64,000 nucleotides of DNA from Cervus elaphus (GCF_910594005.1 NC_057820.1:9553001-9617000); one strand, 5' to 3'. Shown: positions 1-11,621, counted from the first letter of the stretch. Notes: generated from the sequence alone by a model not told the origin. Numbers and translations: made by a program.

Positions 1-175
1 GGAGGAGAAGGGGATGACAGAGGATGAGATGGTTGGATGATATCACTGACTCAATGGACATGGGTTTGGGCGGGCTACGGGAGTTGGCAATGATCAGGGA
101 GGCCTGGTGTGCTGTGGTTCATGGGGTCGCAAAGAGTTGGACACGACTGAGTGACTGAACTGAACTGAACTGAGT
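1..175 (+). mobile_element. BovB (RTE LINE) 3' end, cut by the window edge
   Basis: This matches the last ~175 bases of BovB in sense orientation: a GGAGGAGAAGGGGATGACAG start, the segment around GGACAGGGAGGCCTGG (here slightly diverged), and the closing GACTGAGTGACTGAACTGAAC with repeated TGAAC units. BovB is the horizontally acquired RTE-clade LINE abundant in ruminants. The start of the copy lies outside the window, so its length is unknown. Confidence 0.9.
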
Positions 176-511
176 ATTCCTTTGCGTGGAAAAAAACAAA
201 ACAAAACACGTTTTGTTTATTTATTCACCAGCTGATGTACATTTAGATTGTATTCAAAAAAGGAAGACAAAGGGCACAAGTGTGAATTACCAACTTTCAT
301 CAGTAATCAGCAAATACCAGCAGCCAACAAATATCTAGCTTTCATACATGCCAGTACCATCTTCCAGGCTTCAGGGAGTAGTGAGTGATGAGTGGCAAGA
401 AGTGAGGAATAATCTGTCCCAACATTTCCTGGGGAGGTGGAAGGATTGAGGAGACTTTCTATTCCTAATCTAATCAGGGAACACCCTTCACCAATACCAT
501 CACAGTCACTA

Positions 512-545
<34 letters not shown>

Positions 546-949
546 TGTTCTACACAATGCATATGACAAGGTTCGTTTTAACAGAAGCAAGCAAAAGTAG
601 GTTGTTCTTTAGGTCCTAGGATCAAATGATGCTGTTAAGAGATAGGAGTTGCAGATATGTACTTACCATTAGGAACATTTATCTTCCTGGTCTCATATTC
701 ACCCTATAAAATATTTATTATTAAAAAAAAATCTTTAGAAGGCTAAGATATATTCACTAAGTCAGTTTGGAAACTGTACTTTTTCTGGTACAAATGTTGA
801 CTGAGCATGATTCAAAGGCACAAAAATAAGTCATTACAATAATAAATTCTTCAATGCCCCTCCTTGTCTCTAAAGAAATAAGTAAATGAAAAGAACAGGA
901 GTATAGTTTCTTTTTTCCTCTGGACACCTTTATGCACTTTTTCATATGC
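176..949. other. No gene seen; contains a CA microsatellite
   Basis: I recognise no exon and no repeat family here apart from the CA run at 513-542. The short reading frames in this stretch are read through that microsatellite or lack family features. Confidence 0.5.
513..542. repeat. (CA)n microsatellite
   Basis: About fifteen uninterrupted CA dinucleotides. A run of this length is likely to be length-polymorphic. Confidence 0.95.
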
Positions 950-1290
950 TGCTCCTTTGGCCTAAAATGTTCTTCTTAATTTGTCTGCCATTAAGTCCTC
1001 AAAGCTAAATTAGCCTTCCCAACCTCCTTACTTATTGAGAAGCTTCAAATCTACCACAGTATCAACTAGGATACCCTGACCTCTGAATTAATTCTGAAGT
1101 AATCTCTCTTTCTCTGCCTCACTGTTGTTGTGGTTCCTGTGATTCTCTATTTAAGGACTTGTCATGTAGCATTCTAATTTTGTTTTATTTGTCTCTCAAA
1201 TCATTAGTCTCTGCTTTGCTTAAGATCAGAGATATATGACATGCATAAAATACACCCCCCAAACTTCTGTCCAATGAATAAATAAAGATG
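950..1290 (+). repeat. Degraded L2 LINE 3' end
   Basis: The order of weak motifs matches the L2 tail: a pyrimidine-rich CTCCTTTGGCCTAAAATGTTC opening, a TTAAGTCCTCAAAGC segment, a CTCTGCCTCACTG region, and a terminal CCAATGAATAAATAAA. The copy is diverged and the assignment rests on motif order. Confidence 0.5.
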
Positions 1291-2169
1291 TTTTGAAAAA
1301 AATTCTACAAATTCAGTTAACTAGTTTGGCTTTATGGACAATTTTCTAAATACAAATGTATTAAGGTCAGGATTCTTGAGAAGAAAACTACAGAGACAAG
1401 GAGTTGAATGCAAGTGGTTTATTTGTGATGTGATGCCAGAAATCATGGAAGGGGGGTGGGAAAGTAAGATGAGAAAGGGAGGAAAGCCAATAAAGCTTCT
1501 GCTAGTTAAGTGGTTACCATTGCATGTCAGAGGTTCTCAGTCTTGCTAGAGACCTCTGGAAAACTGCAAAGGACAAATCTCAAGATTCTCCCACCCAAGA
1601 AACAAGGGAACTGATATTTTTAAACACCCAACTTCTGTTAATAATTAGTTGAATGTTGCTTCTACATACTTAATTCATTGGTACTTTCAGTCTGTTCTCG
1701 TGGAAACCAAGTCTATTCCAGTGGCCAGATAAAGCCTATGGGAAAAACCCCAGGATTCTCTTAATATGACATAACCAAATCAGTAATAGACAGAAACATT
1801 TGGTGCAAAAGGAATGAACATAATGTCTTGACAATATCCTCAGAGATGAACAACCCAAATCCAGAAAATATATCAATTCTTATATAAGGACAAGTTGCCA
1901 GCCCTATTCAGGTGATAGAGTTCTTATGTAATTTGTCTCTAAGTGGCTAATTTGTCTTTTTATTGCACATTGCTATAACAAGGGCTTGATTTCCAACTTC
2001 ACTAATGATAGATTTGACATCAGCAGGATAATCATTATAGCCTTGATCAAGGAAGCCTGTAATGTTGTAGCCATGTGTATTAGTCACTCAGTTATGTCCA
2101 ATTCTGCAAGCCCATGGCTATGAATGACCACCATTCCTACCATCATGGATGCTCACTCTCTGGGTAGAT
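1291..2169. other. Unassigned; possible old repeat and a Bov-A scrap
   Basis: 1350-1560 resembles an old mammalian interspersed repeat (GCAAGTGGTTTATTTG motif) whose family I cannot name. 2080-2130 has weak similarity to the antisense 3' end of Bov SINEs (TTAGTCACTCAGTTATGTCC). No exon is supported. Confidence 0.35.
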
Positions 2170-3454
2170 TGCTCTCTGGGATTGGCAATAAGGGCAGGTG
2201 GCTGCACCCTTACTGGATGAGCTCATCCTGTTTATCTGGTTGGTTAGCATTTCTGCTGAGATGAACACTCTTTCTAGTGGGCATCGCTTGAGATAAAAGA
2301 TCTACACCTTTCAGGGTCACAGGTCTATCCCCTAGTATCTTCCTGACAATTTTCTTGTTATCCTCAACTTCCAGTCTTTTCCAGGCTAAGTCATTTGCCA
2401 CTGCTCAAGTATCTCTGTGTGTATTCTTATCTGTAACCACTTCCCCAGCAAGTTGAAGAACATATGTACTGCCAAGGATCTGCCCACTGGGGAGGAATAA
2501 CCATCACCACTGTATTTCATATATATACATGGTTGGGATTATATTTCAAAAACTGTATATTTTCTGTTCATACCAACATATGGAGTAGACCCATTAATGA
2601 ACCAGTTTCAGGATATTCCTCTAGGCAGCTGGTCCCAGGGAACCCTCAATAGGGTCACGCCTATGAGCCGAGGAGAGGATTGGTCAGGAGAATCAGTGAC
2701 ATAAAGATACAGTCCACCCATTTGTACAAATTATTTGTACCCTCCTGCCATACTCGAGCCCAGTTCTCACAGTACCACTTCCATAATATGATGGATTAAT
2801 GCTATACTCTCCTGAAAATAATTAGCTCGTAAGGGACTCACTGTAGAGAATAAAGGATATTTTATGTGAACTCACATATACGAGCATACCCACTGCATAC
2901 TCACTGGATGCCTCATGGTCTGTTACAGACTTTCTACTAAGGTGCAGGACTTGTCAGTATTTCCTATGCAAAAGCGAATAGTGCTCCAGTACTAAGAACA
3001 CTGCCTGTCTTCAGAGGTTTGACAGAGTGTCAGTATTGCGGATTATCATGGATAATACATTTCTTGAATGCATCCAAGTTGAACCACTTCCTGAACTTCC
3101 TGGAGAAGGCTCTATTGTTTGAATCACACTCAAAACTGACATCTTAATGATTCATCTAAGAACTGATTCTAAGTTGTATTACTAAAATGGTGCATGGTAT
3201 TAATATCTTTAAAACTCATAATGACCATCCAAGCACTGTCCCACTTCTTGGTGGTAGAAAGTACAGGTCAAATACCCTGAAATTTAGTTTACAAGAAATG
3301 CCTCAGTTTTACCCAAGTTCTCAAACCTCTAAAAACTTCACAGATATATCAGTTAACCAAAACTTTTTAGGGTTTAACATTCCTTTGATACAAAGTACCT
3401 TTCCAGTATTTCCAGAGTGCCTGACATTTCACAATCTTCAGGTCAATTTAATAT
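2170..3454 (-). mobile_element. Decayed ERVL-like (class III) pol fragment
   Basis: Read on the minus strand, this stretch follows the order of ERVL-type pol DNA as I remember it. Landmarks on the plus strand are GCATTTCTGCTGAGATGAAC (2248), CTGCCCACTGGGGAGG (2481), a block near 2765 ending ACCACTTCCATAATATGATG, and CATTCCTTTGATACAAAGTA (3379) just before the SINE at 3455. No open frame survives; stops and indels are frequent. It continues beyond the inserted SINEs and L1s at 5149-5921 and 8016-8640. The left part would be the RNase H/integrase side and the right part reverse transcriptase. An alternative is a related MaLR internal region; the retroviral-like nature is firmer than the subfamily. 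Confidence 0.5.
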
Positions 3455-3610
3455 GATGCTGTCGGTGTAGTGAAAAGTGAAAAGTGAACTCGCTCAGTCG
3501 TATCTGACTCTTTGCGACCCCGTGGACTGTAGCCCACCAGGCTCCTCCGTCCATGGGATTCTCCAGGCAAGAATACTGGAGTGGGTTGCCATTGATGCGG
3601 CCGGTATAGT
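3455..3610 (-). mobile_element. Bov-A monomer SINE with target-site duplication
   Basis: A ~120-bp antisense Bov-A unit (GAACTCGCTCAGTCGTATCT to GGAGTGGGTTGCCATT) lacks the tRNA-derived head. It is bracketed by imperfect direct repeats at 3455-3471 and 3594-3610 (GATGCTGTCGGTGTAGT versus GATGCGGCCGGTATAGT, 14 of 17 identical), read as the duplicated target. The host sequence is the ERVL-like block. Confidence 0.85.
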
Positions 3611-3762
3611 ACAAAGGTATAAAAACTACAACCTCCAAGCCAAATGCAGCCTGTCATCTGCTTTTGTTTATAAAGTTTTATCAGGATACCATCATTCTTA
3701 TTTATTTACATAATGTCTATGACTGCTCAATGGCAGATTTTAGGAGTTGTGACAAAGATTGC

Positions 3763-3977
3763 ATGGTCTGCATGTATGCTTAGTCACTCAGTCATGTCTG
3801 ACTCTTTGCAACCCAATGGACTGCTCCTCTGTCCATGGGATTCTCCAGACAAGAATACTGGAGTGTGTTGCCATACCCTACTCCAGGGAATCTTCCCAAC
3901 CAAGGGATCAAACCCAGGTCTCCCACATTACAGGTGGGTTCTATGCTATCTGAGCCACCAAGGTAGTATGGTCTGCA
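3763..3977 (-). mobile_element. Bov-tA SINE
   Basis: Antisense Bov-tA. The Bov-A body is followed by the reversed tRNA-Glu-like head (GGATCAAACCCAGGTCTCC, then GAGCCACCAAGG). The 10-bp repeat ATGGTCTGCA at 3763-3772 and 3968-3977 is the target-site duplication. A few bases are missing around CCCAATGGACTGCTCC. Confidence 0.92.
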
Positions 3978-4029
3978 AAGCCTCAAATATTTCCTATTTG
4001 ACTTTCTACAACAAAAGTTTGCTGAACTC
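3978..4029 (-). mobile_element. ERVL-like flank between insertions
   Basis: A short remnant of the decayed retroviral region between the Bov-tA and the L1 poly(T). It is assigned by continuity only. Confidence 0.35.
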
Positions 4030-5148
4030 TTTTTTTTTTCTTTTATTTTTATTAGTTGGAGGCTAATTACTTTACATTATTATAGTGGGTTTTGTCATAC
4101 ATTGACATGAATCAGCCATGGATTTACATGTATTCCCCATCCCGATCCCCCCTCCCACCTCCCTCTCTACCCGATTCCTCTGGGTCTTCCCAGTGCACCA
4201 GGCCCGAGCACTTGTCTCATGCATCCAACCTGGGCTGGTGATTTGTTTCACTATAGATAATATACGTGTTTCGATGCTGTTCTCTCGAAACATTCCACCC
4301 TCGCCTTCTCCCACAGAGTCCAAAAGTCTGTTCTGTACATCTGTGTCTCTTTTTCTGTTTTGCATATAGGGTTATCATTACCATCTTTCTAAATTCCATA
4401 TATATGTGTTAGTATGCTGTAATGTTCTTTATCTTTCTGGCTTACTTCACTCTGTATAATGGGCTCCAGTTTCATCCATCTCATTAGAACTGATTCAAAT
4501 GAATTCTTTTTAATGGCTGAGTAATATTCCATGGTGTATATGTACCACAGCTTCCTTATCCATTCGTCTGCTGATGGGCATCTGGGTTGCTTCCATGTCC
4601 TGGCTATTATAAACAGTGCTGCGATGAACATTGGGGTGCACGTGTCTCTTTCAGATCTGGTTTCCTCAGTGTGTGTGCCCAGAAGTGGGATTGCTGGGTC
4701 ATATGGCAGTTCTATTTCCAGTTTTTTAAGAAATCTCCACACTGTTCTCCATAGTGGCTGTACTAGTTTGCATTCCCACCAACAGTGTAAGAGGGTTCCC
4801 TTTTCTCCACACCCTCTCCAGCATTTATTGCTTGTAGACTTTTGGATAGCAGCCATCCTGACTGGTGTGTAATGGTACCTCATTGTGGTTTTGATTTGCA
4901 TTTCTCTGATGATGAGTGATGTTGAGCATCTTTTCATGTGTTTGTTAGCCATCTGTATGTCTTCTTTGGAGAAATGTCTGTTTAGTTCTTTGGTCCATTT
5001 TTTGATTGGGTCATTTATTTTTCTGGAATTGAGCTCCAGGAGTTGCTTGTATATTTTTGAGATTAATCCTTTGTCTGTTTCTTCGTTTGCTATTATTTTC
5101 TCCCAGTCTGAGGGCTGTCTTTTCACCTTGCTTATAGTTTCCTTTATA
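4030..5148 (-). mobile_element. 5'-truncated ruminant L1, antisense
   Basis: A 1.1-kb L1 tail on the minus strand. Plus-strand order is a poly(T)-rich start (4030-4060), the 3' UTR (with CATTGACATGAATCAGCC near 4101), then the end of ORF2 up to about 5148, where L1 similarity stops. The ORF2 part is almost identical to the copy at 53935-54902, so both are young. I could not find a clear target-site duplication. The flanks on both sides are ERVL-like. Confidence 0.92.
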
Positions 5149-5162
5149 GAGAATAGTTTCAT
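4389..5162 (-). pseudogene. L1 ORF2 C-terminal fragment (257 codons)
   Basis: An uninterrupted frame encoding the last ~250 residues of the L1 ORF2 protein, which in full is an endonuclease and reverse transcriptase of roughly 1,280 residues. The C-terminal cysteine domain is visible as C114, C118, H126 and C131 (CX3CX7HX4C), and the frame ends with the usual ORF2 terminus near the 3' UTR. The endonuclease and catalytic reverse-transcriptase domains are absent because of 5' truncation. The first few residues come from flanking DNA. There is no promoter and no start of its own, so it is a dead fragment. Confidence 0.9.
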
Positions 5163-5921
5163 TCAAGGCAATGTGTCTAGATGATCAAGGTCCCATTGAC
5201 CTACAGAGCAAGAGATTTAACATAACCCTGAAGCAAGGCTGTAAACGTGTACTGCTGTCTTTCCAAGTGAATGCTAACAACATCTGATTTGCCTTCCTGA
5301 TAGGTATTGAAACATATAGTTTTCCCAGATCAATAACTATATTCTAAGGTCAAATATGGAATGGTGATTTCTTTTAGAAAAGGTATAGCTCCAGCACAGA
5401 CACTATCACTACTGCTTTGTTATATTTATGAAAGTTTGCCATCATATGTCAAAATCCACTGTTTTTTTTTTGTTTTCAATTAATACATCCTGTATCAGTG
5501 AATTAAGAAGGATGTAGTGAAGCCCACCACTGCTACATCATTTAAGTTTTTGAAGATGGCATTATCTGTGCAACTTCATCTAGGATGTACTAGCACTTTT
5601 GACTTTCTGTAAATGAGGAATGCAGACAGTTTTACAAGCTTCTACTTGGACTTTTATAGCATAATAGCTCTTCATCCACAGATAAGGGAACACAATGATG
5701 GTTCTGCCACCTGCTAAATATATCCATGTGGATTGTGCTCTGTGAGGCTGGGGAAATGACCCAATCACTTCAGAAACTGAGATGGCACATATTTGGGTCA
5801 AGAGTCTGCATATCCACGCTCTAAAAGGAATAAGGAGGTTGTCCTCATTCCTATTTTACCAGTGGTAATTCAGATCCCATATCCAATGGCCTTATCAAAT
5901 CCAGATAGTTTTTCTTCAATA
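5149..5921 (-). mobile_element. Decayed ERVL-like pol fragment, continued
   Basis: This resumes the antisense ERVL-like order: CCCAGATCAATAACTAT (5326), CTGCTACATCATTTAAG (5531), CATAATAGCTCTTCATCCAC (5660) and CTGGGGAAATGACC (5748) appear in the sequence and spacing expected for reverse transcriptase and upstream pol read backwards. No frame is open. The same block continues after the L1 that ends at 8015. Confidence 0.5.
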
Positions 5922-8015
5922 AAAAACTTACTTTTAGTTTCTTTTGCTGTGCAATAGCTTTTAATTAGGTCCCACTTATTTCCCCAGTGCCTCCGACAGT
6001 AAAACCTCTGCCTACAATGTGGGAGAGACCCAGGTTTGATTCTGGGTAGGGAAGATCCCCTGGAGAAGGAAAGGGCAACCCACTCCAGGACTCTTGCCTG
6101 GAAAATCCCATGGACGGAGGAGCCTGGTAGGCTACAGTCCATGGGGCCTCAAAGATTTGGACACAACTCAGTGACTTCACTTTCACTTTTTTGTTTATTT
6201 CTGCTTTTATTTCCATTACTGTGGAAGGTGGGTCATAGAAGATCTTGCTACGATTTACGTCAAAGAGTGTTCTGCCTATGTTTTCCTCTAAGAGTTTTAT
6301 AGTTTCTGGTCTTACATTTAGGTCATTAATCCATTTTTAGTTTATTTTTATGCATGGTGTTAAGAAGTGTTCTAATTTCATTCTTTTACACAGAGCTGTC
6401 CAGTTTTCCCAGCACTGCTTATTGAAGAGACTATCTTCTCTGTTGTATATTCTTGCCTCCTTTGTCAAAGATAAAGTATCCATAGATATGTGGGTTTATC
6501 TCTGGGCTCTCTATCTTGTTCCATTAGAACAGTACATTTCTGTTTTTGTGCCAATACCATACTGTCTTGATGGCTGTAGCTTTGTGGTATAGTCTAAAGT
6601 CAGACATGTTAATTCCTCCAGCTCCATTTTTCCTTCTCAAGATTGCTTTGGTTATTCAGGGTCTTTTGTGTTTCCATACAAATTATGAAATTTTTTGTTC
6701 TAGTTTTGGTAGTTTGATAGTTTGATTGGTAGTTTGATAGCAATTGCATTGAATCTATCTATTACTTTGAATGGTGTAGTCATTTTCACAACATTGATTT
6801 TCCAATTCAGGAACATAACATATCTCTCAATATGTTTGTGTCATCTTTGATTTCTTCCATCAATGTCTTAAAGTTTTCTACATACAGGTCTTTTGTCTCT
6901 TTAGGTAGGTTCATTCCTAGTGAAAAAACAACCCTCAGAATGGAAGAAAATAATAGCAAATGAAACAACTGACAAAATATTAATCGCCAAAATATACAAA
7001 TAGCTCATTCAGCTCAATATCTGAAAAACAAATAACAATCAAAAAGTGAGCAGATTGCTGAAACAGACATTTCTCCAAAGAAGACATACAGATGGCTAAT
7101 AAACTCGTGAAAAGATGCTCAACATAACTCATTACTAGAGAAATACAAATCAAAACTACAGTGAGGTATCATCTAACACCAGTCAGAGTTGCCATCATAA
7201 AAAAAAAATACAAATAAATGCTGGAGAGGATGTGGAGAAAAGGGAAAACTTTTGCACTCCTGGTGGGAATGCAAATTGATACAGTCACAATGTATGGAGA
7301 TTCCTTAAAAAATTAGGAATAAAACTACCATATGACCCAGCAATCCCACAACTAGAAACATACCCTGAGACAACCATAATTGAAAGAGACACAGGTACCT
7401 CAGTGTTCATCACAGAACTATTTCCAGCAGTCAAGACATGCAAGCAATCTACATGTCCATTGACAAATCAATGAATAAAGTTGTGGTACATGTGCACAAT
7501 GGGATATTACTCAACCATAAAAAGGAACATATTTGAGTCACTCTAATGCAGTGGATGAACCTAGAGCCTACTACACAGAGTGAAGTAAGTCAGAAAGAGA
7601 AAGACAAACATTGCATATGGAATCATGTATATGAGTCTCACGTATATGGAATCTAGAAAGTTGGTACTGATGAACCTCTCTGCAGTGCAGTGATGAGATG
7701 CAGATATAGGAAACAGACTTGTGGACACAGTAGGGGAAGGAGAGGGTGGGATGAATTGAGAGAGCAGCATTGTAACATATGAATTACAATATGTAAAATT
7801 AGGTAGCCAGTAGAAATTTGCTGTGTGATGCAGGGAGCTCAAACCGTGTTCTGTGACAATCTAGAGGGGTGGGATGGGGTGGGAGGTAGGAGGGAGGTTA
7901 AAGAATGAGGGGCTATGCATATACCTATGGCTGATTCATGTTGATATGTGGCAGAAACCAACACAATATTGTAAAGCTATTATCCTCTAATTAAAAAATA
8001 AAAAACTTACTTTTA
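5922..8015 (+). mobile_element. Twin-primed (5'-inverted) L1 with target-site duplication
   Basis: 5937-6920 is L1 ORF2 sequence in antisense orientation. From 6921 the sequence switches to sense ORF2, runs through the 3' UTR and ends in TAATTAAAAAATAAA. In L1 coordinates the two halves nearly abut: the inverted half ends at AGCAAAAGAAAC and the sense half starts with TGAAAAAACAACCCTCAG, about ten bases further on. The 15-bp repeat AAAAACTTACTTTTA flanks the whole at 5922-5936 and 8001-8015, proving one insertion. All frames are broken. A Bov-tA later inserted at ~5985-6190. Confidence 0.93.
5985..6190 (+). mobile_element. Bov-tA SINE inside the inverted L1
   Basis: Sense Bov-tA from a diverged tRNA-like head (CTCTGCCTACAATGTGGG) to GTGACTTCACTTTCACTTTT. 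It interrupts the L1 ORF2 sequence between TCCCACTTATTT and TTTGTTTATTTC, so it is younger than the L1. Confidence 0.9.
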
Positions 8016-8640
8016 TAGGCTGCTGTTTTGTGAAGAAATATCTACTTTGTTTTGAACAGATATGATCTTTCACTCAGTAGATTCTAGAGTTCAACAACTG
8101 GTTTATGTTTGGAAACTGGGTAAGGAAGAGTGATTTTCCATTGGAGTAAGTGACATCAGCTTTCCTTGTACCTGTTCTTAATCTTTTTTTTTTTTTTCTG
8201 TTGTTGAATTAGCTAAATAAAATTTTATTCTCATTGAATGTTCTTTGAAATGCCATCACCTAGATCCATGTTGCCTTTCTGATATTGCTCCCTTATTACC
8301 TCTAATAATTTGTATCCACTTTGCCTCTAATAATTATGAGCCTCAACTATTCTGAAAACCTTCCATTCCTATCTGCTAAAGCTATTCTGTTATCTCTCCT
8401 TCATTTCTTTGTAGATCATCATTGTTTCTCTGGCTCAAGGGCCAATTTCAAAAGTATACTAGGTATCCTTGCAGGAGTAGTAAATCCTAAGTCAATGAAG
8501 AGTGCCCTCATACAAATAAACTCTCTTCCATCAAACATTCATTGTGCTGCACCCTCCATATCTATCTCGAGGCATAGTCTACTGGTCTCTGATTGTGTCC
8601 CTCTTATGCTTTTTCATTCTGACCATGTTAATATTAAATA
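8016..8640 (-). mobile_element. Possible ERVL-like pol/gag remnant
   Basis: Directly after the L1 target-site copy the sequence resumes as TAGGCTGCTG...GAAATATCTACTTTG and continues with short blocks I associate with the antisense ERVL gag/pol boundary (CTAGGTATCCTTGCAGGAG at 8459, CTGCACCCTCCATATCTAT at 8549). Similarity is weaker than further left. Confidence 0.35.
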
Positions 8641-9940
8641 TTGACTGAGAACAATGAAGGGAGGAGCAGATCTTGAGAAGGTTAATTATCCTGTTGGCTA
8701 GCATTTATCTTGGGTAAAGTCCTGGCATGGTCTTTATACAATGAGAGATCATTCTTTTTTTTTTTTTTTTTTAAGTAAAAGACTATTCTTAAGCCTAGAA
8801 GGTTTAAGAAAATCTTGGGATTCAAACACACCTGTCCAATATTCCCATCCCAGATTTCAGTGTTCTATTCTTCTATTATCATGGACCTATCTTTATTACA
8901 GAAGACTTGCTGGGTCTGTGAATTCAGCTTTCAACCTAACTCTGAAATCCTTATAGCCAAGTCCCAGGCCTGATACTTAGCAAAGTCTATCCTCCAGGTG
9001 AAGTTAACAGTCTTTTAAAAATAATTCCATTAAGGCTTACTTGCTTTTCCAGTGTTCTCTGGTTTAATAGTTGCCTAAACTGAAACTAGCATTTTCTCTT
9101 TCAGAGCTCTAGGGCAATTGTTAACAGGAAGAGTTCTTAAATTTCCCATTGTTCCATAACCCAGTATATATTCTCACACCTATATATATTCCATCACCAT
9201 CCACCATGGTTGACAGTTCTATTAACCTGACTTACCACCCACTATGGTGTCTTGTTGCCATTTGGCCATTTAGCAATGTAACCCTGGGTCTTGGTTTCTG
9301 CTGAAAATAATTCTATTCTTGGCTCCAATTATCATAGCTTGTGTTTCCCTTGAAGCAAATCTTGATAAAAGGCTCTGAGTGCAACAGTCTGTTTTCAATG
9401 GGGCCACAGGCTAAACCAGTAGGAAATGGGAAACTGAAGCAGGAAATACAAGGTTCTCAATACAGTGTATACTAATGAACAGTTATGAGGTCAACTGGGG
9501 CTCAATCATACCGAAGACCTCTGGAAGACTGCATGAAAATGTTTCAGAGTTAGACACTTGCTATGTGGCAAATATTGAGCTGAATGTAAATAAAACAGGA
9601 AATATAATGCCCAATTGTTCAGGGAGTATTCTGGGACTTAGAGTTAAATAAGGATAACTGAAATGTGAGTCCATGAATAAAGGATTAAAATACTCACAAA
9701 CGCTGTTACAGAGATAAGATCTAGAGAGAAAATATATTTTAAAATCACTTAAATATCAAAAAGTACATGACATTAAAAAACACCCACGGATCATATAAAA
9801 GTTCTTTTGATGAAAAATATCAGTTTCCTGCTTTACACTTCCCCATTACTAATCTTACTGTCCAGGTTCATCTGCTGTTAACAATTTATGTGTCTAGCTC
9901 TTAAGGTAGTTATTACATAATTCTACATTGTCTTTACAAA
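8641..9940. other. Unassigned, AT-rich; poly(T) near 8755
   Basis: A T tract lies at about 8755-8772. 9040-9470 could be an LTR or flank belonging to the ERVL-like element on its right side, but I see no primer site or paired LTR. The reading frames here are short and featureless. Confidence 0.35.
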
Positions 9941-11621
9941 TATTGCTTTAACTTCAGTTTAGTTCAGTCTTTCAGCCATGTCCAACTCTTTGCGACCCCA
10001 TGGATTTCAGCATGCCAGGCTTCTCTGTCTATCACCAACTCCCAGAGCTTACTCAAACTCATGTCCATTGAGCCATTGATACCATCCAACCATCTCACCC
10101 TTTGTTGTCCCCTTCGCTTCCCTCCTTCAATCTTCCCAAGCAGCAGGGTCTTTTCAAATGAGTCCATTTGCATCAGGTGGCCAAAGTATTGCAGTTTCAG
10201 CCTCAGCATCAGTCCTTCCAATAAATATTAAGGAATTATTTCCTTTAGGATGGACTGTTTGGTTCTCCTTGCTGTCCAAGGGACTCTCAAGAGTCTTCTC
10301 TAACACCACAGCTCAAAAGCATCAATTCTTTGGTGCTCAGCTTTCTTTATAGCCCAACTCTCACATTCATATGTGACTACTGGAAAAACCATAGCTTTGA
10401 CTAGATGGACCTTTGTTGACAAAGTGATGTCTCTGTTTTTTAATATGCTGTCTAGCTTGGTCATAACTTTTCTTCCAAGGAGCAAGCATCTTTTAATTTC
10501 ATGGCTACAGTCATGATCTGCAGTGATTTTGGAGCCCCCCAAAATAGTCTGTCACTGTTTCCATTGTTTCCCCATCTATTTGCTGTGAAGTGATGGGACC
10601 AGATGCCATGATCTATGTTTTCTGACTGTTGAGTTTTAAGCCAACTTTTTTCACTCTCCTCTTTCACTTTCATCAAGAGGCTCTTTAGTTCTTCACTTTC
10701 TACCATAAGGGTGGTGTCATCTGCATATCTGAGGTTCTTGATATTTCTCCTGGCAATCTGGATTCCAGCGTGTGCTTCATCCAGTCCAGCGTTTCTCATG
10801 AGTGGCTCTGCATATAAGTTAAATAAGCAGGGTGACAATATACAGCCTTGACGTACTCCTTTCCCGATTTGGAACCAGTCTGTTGTTCCATGTCCAGCTG
10901 TAACTGTTGCTTCCTGACCTGCATACAGATTTCTCAAGAGGCAGTTAGGTGGTCTGGTATTCCCATCTCTTTCAGAATTTTCCACAGTTTATTCTGATCC
11001 ACACAGTCAAAGGATTTGACATAGTCAATAAGGCAGAAGTAGATGTTTTTCAGGAAATCACTTGCTTTTTTCATGATCCAGCGGATGTTGGTAATCTGAT
11101 CTTTGGTTCTTCTGTCTTTTTAAATCCAGCTTGAACATCTGGAATTTCATGGTTCACATACTTTTGAAGCCTGACTTGGAGAATTTTGAGCATTACTTTG
11201 CTAGCATGTGAGATGATTGTATGGTAGTTTGAGCATTTTTGGCATTGCCTTTCTTTGGGATTGGAATGAAAATTGACCTTTTCCAGTCCCGTGGCCACTG
11301 CTGAGCTTTCCAAATTTGCTGGCATATTGAGTGCAGCACTTTCACAGCACCATCTTTTAGGATTTGAAATAGCTCACCTGGAATTCCATCACCTCCACTA
11401 GCTTTGTTCGCAGTGGTGCTTCCTAAGGCCCACTTGACTTCTCAATCCAGGATGTCTGGTTCTAGGTGAGTGATCACAGCATCGTGGTTATCTGGGTCAT
11501 GAAGATCTTTTGTTATAGTTCTTCTGTGTATTCTTGCCACTTCTTAATATCTTCCTCTTCCGTTAGGTCCATACCATTTCTGTCCTTTATTGTGCCCATC
11601 TTTGCATGAAATACTGCTTTA
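9941..11621 (-). mobile_element. 5'-truncated BovB LINE, antisense, 1.66 kb
   Basis: Antisense BovB from the 3' tail (TTTAGTTCAGTCTTTCAGCC) into the reverse-transcriptase domain, ending near GCCCATCTTTGCATGAA. The 10-bp direct repeat TATTGCTTTA / TACTGCTTTA at 9941-9950 and 11612-11621 is the likely target-site duplication. The reverse-transcriptase frame is split by several frameshifts into pieces at 11071-11325, 10461-10985, 10300-10542 and 9964-10221. Confidence 0.93.
10461..10985 (-). pseudogene. BovB reverse-transcriptase fragment
   Basis: A 174-codon open piece of the BovB reverse transcriptase. It holds the GVRQGCILSP block (residues 43-52), typical of LINE reverse transcriptases just before the catalytic core, and the catalytic YADD box (residues 87-90, bases 10716-10727). 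Past residue ~112 it slips out of frame relative to the neighbouring pieces. The endonuclease domain is absent through 5' truncation. In the intact element this enzyme primes reverse transcription at nicked chromosomal DNA. Confidence 0.88.

Noticed and set aside
2080..2130. Bov-tA copy
   Set aside because: Only about 40 bases resemble the antisense Bov 3' end and the rest does not follow. Too weak to call.
3763..3977. tRNA gene in the tRNA-like heads of Bov-tA copies
   Set aside because: The heads are tRNA-Glu-derived SINE promoters with substitutions and indels, followed by Bov-A body. None keeps a full cloverleaf.
9040..9470. 5' LTR of the ERVL-like element
   Set aside because: The position fits but there is no second LTR, primer site or recognisable end sequence.
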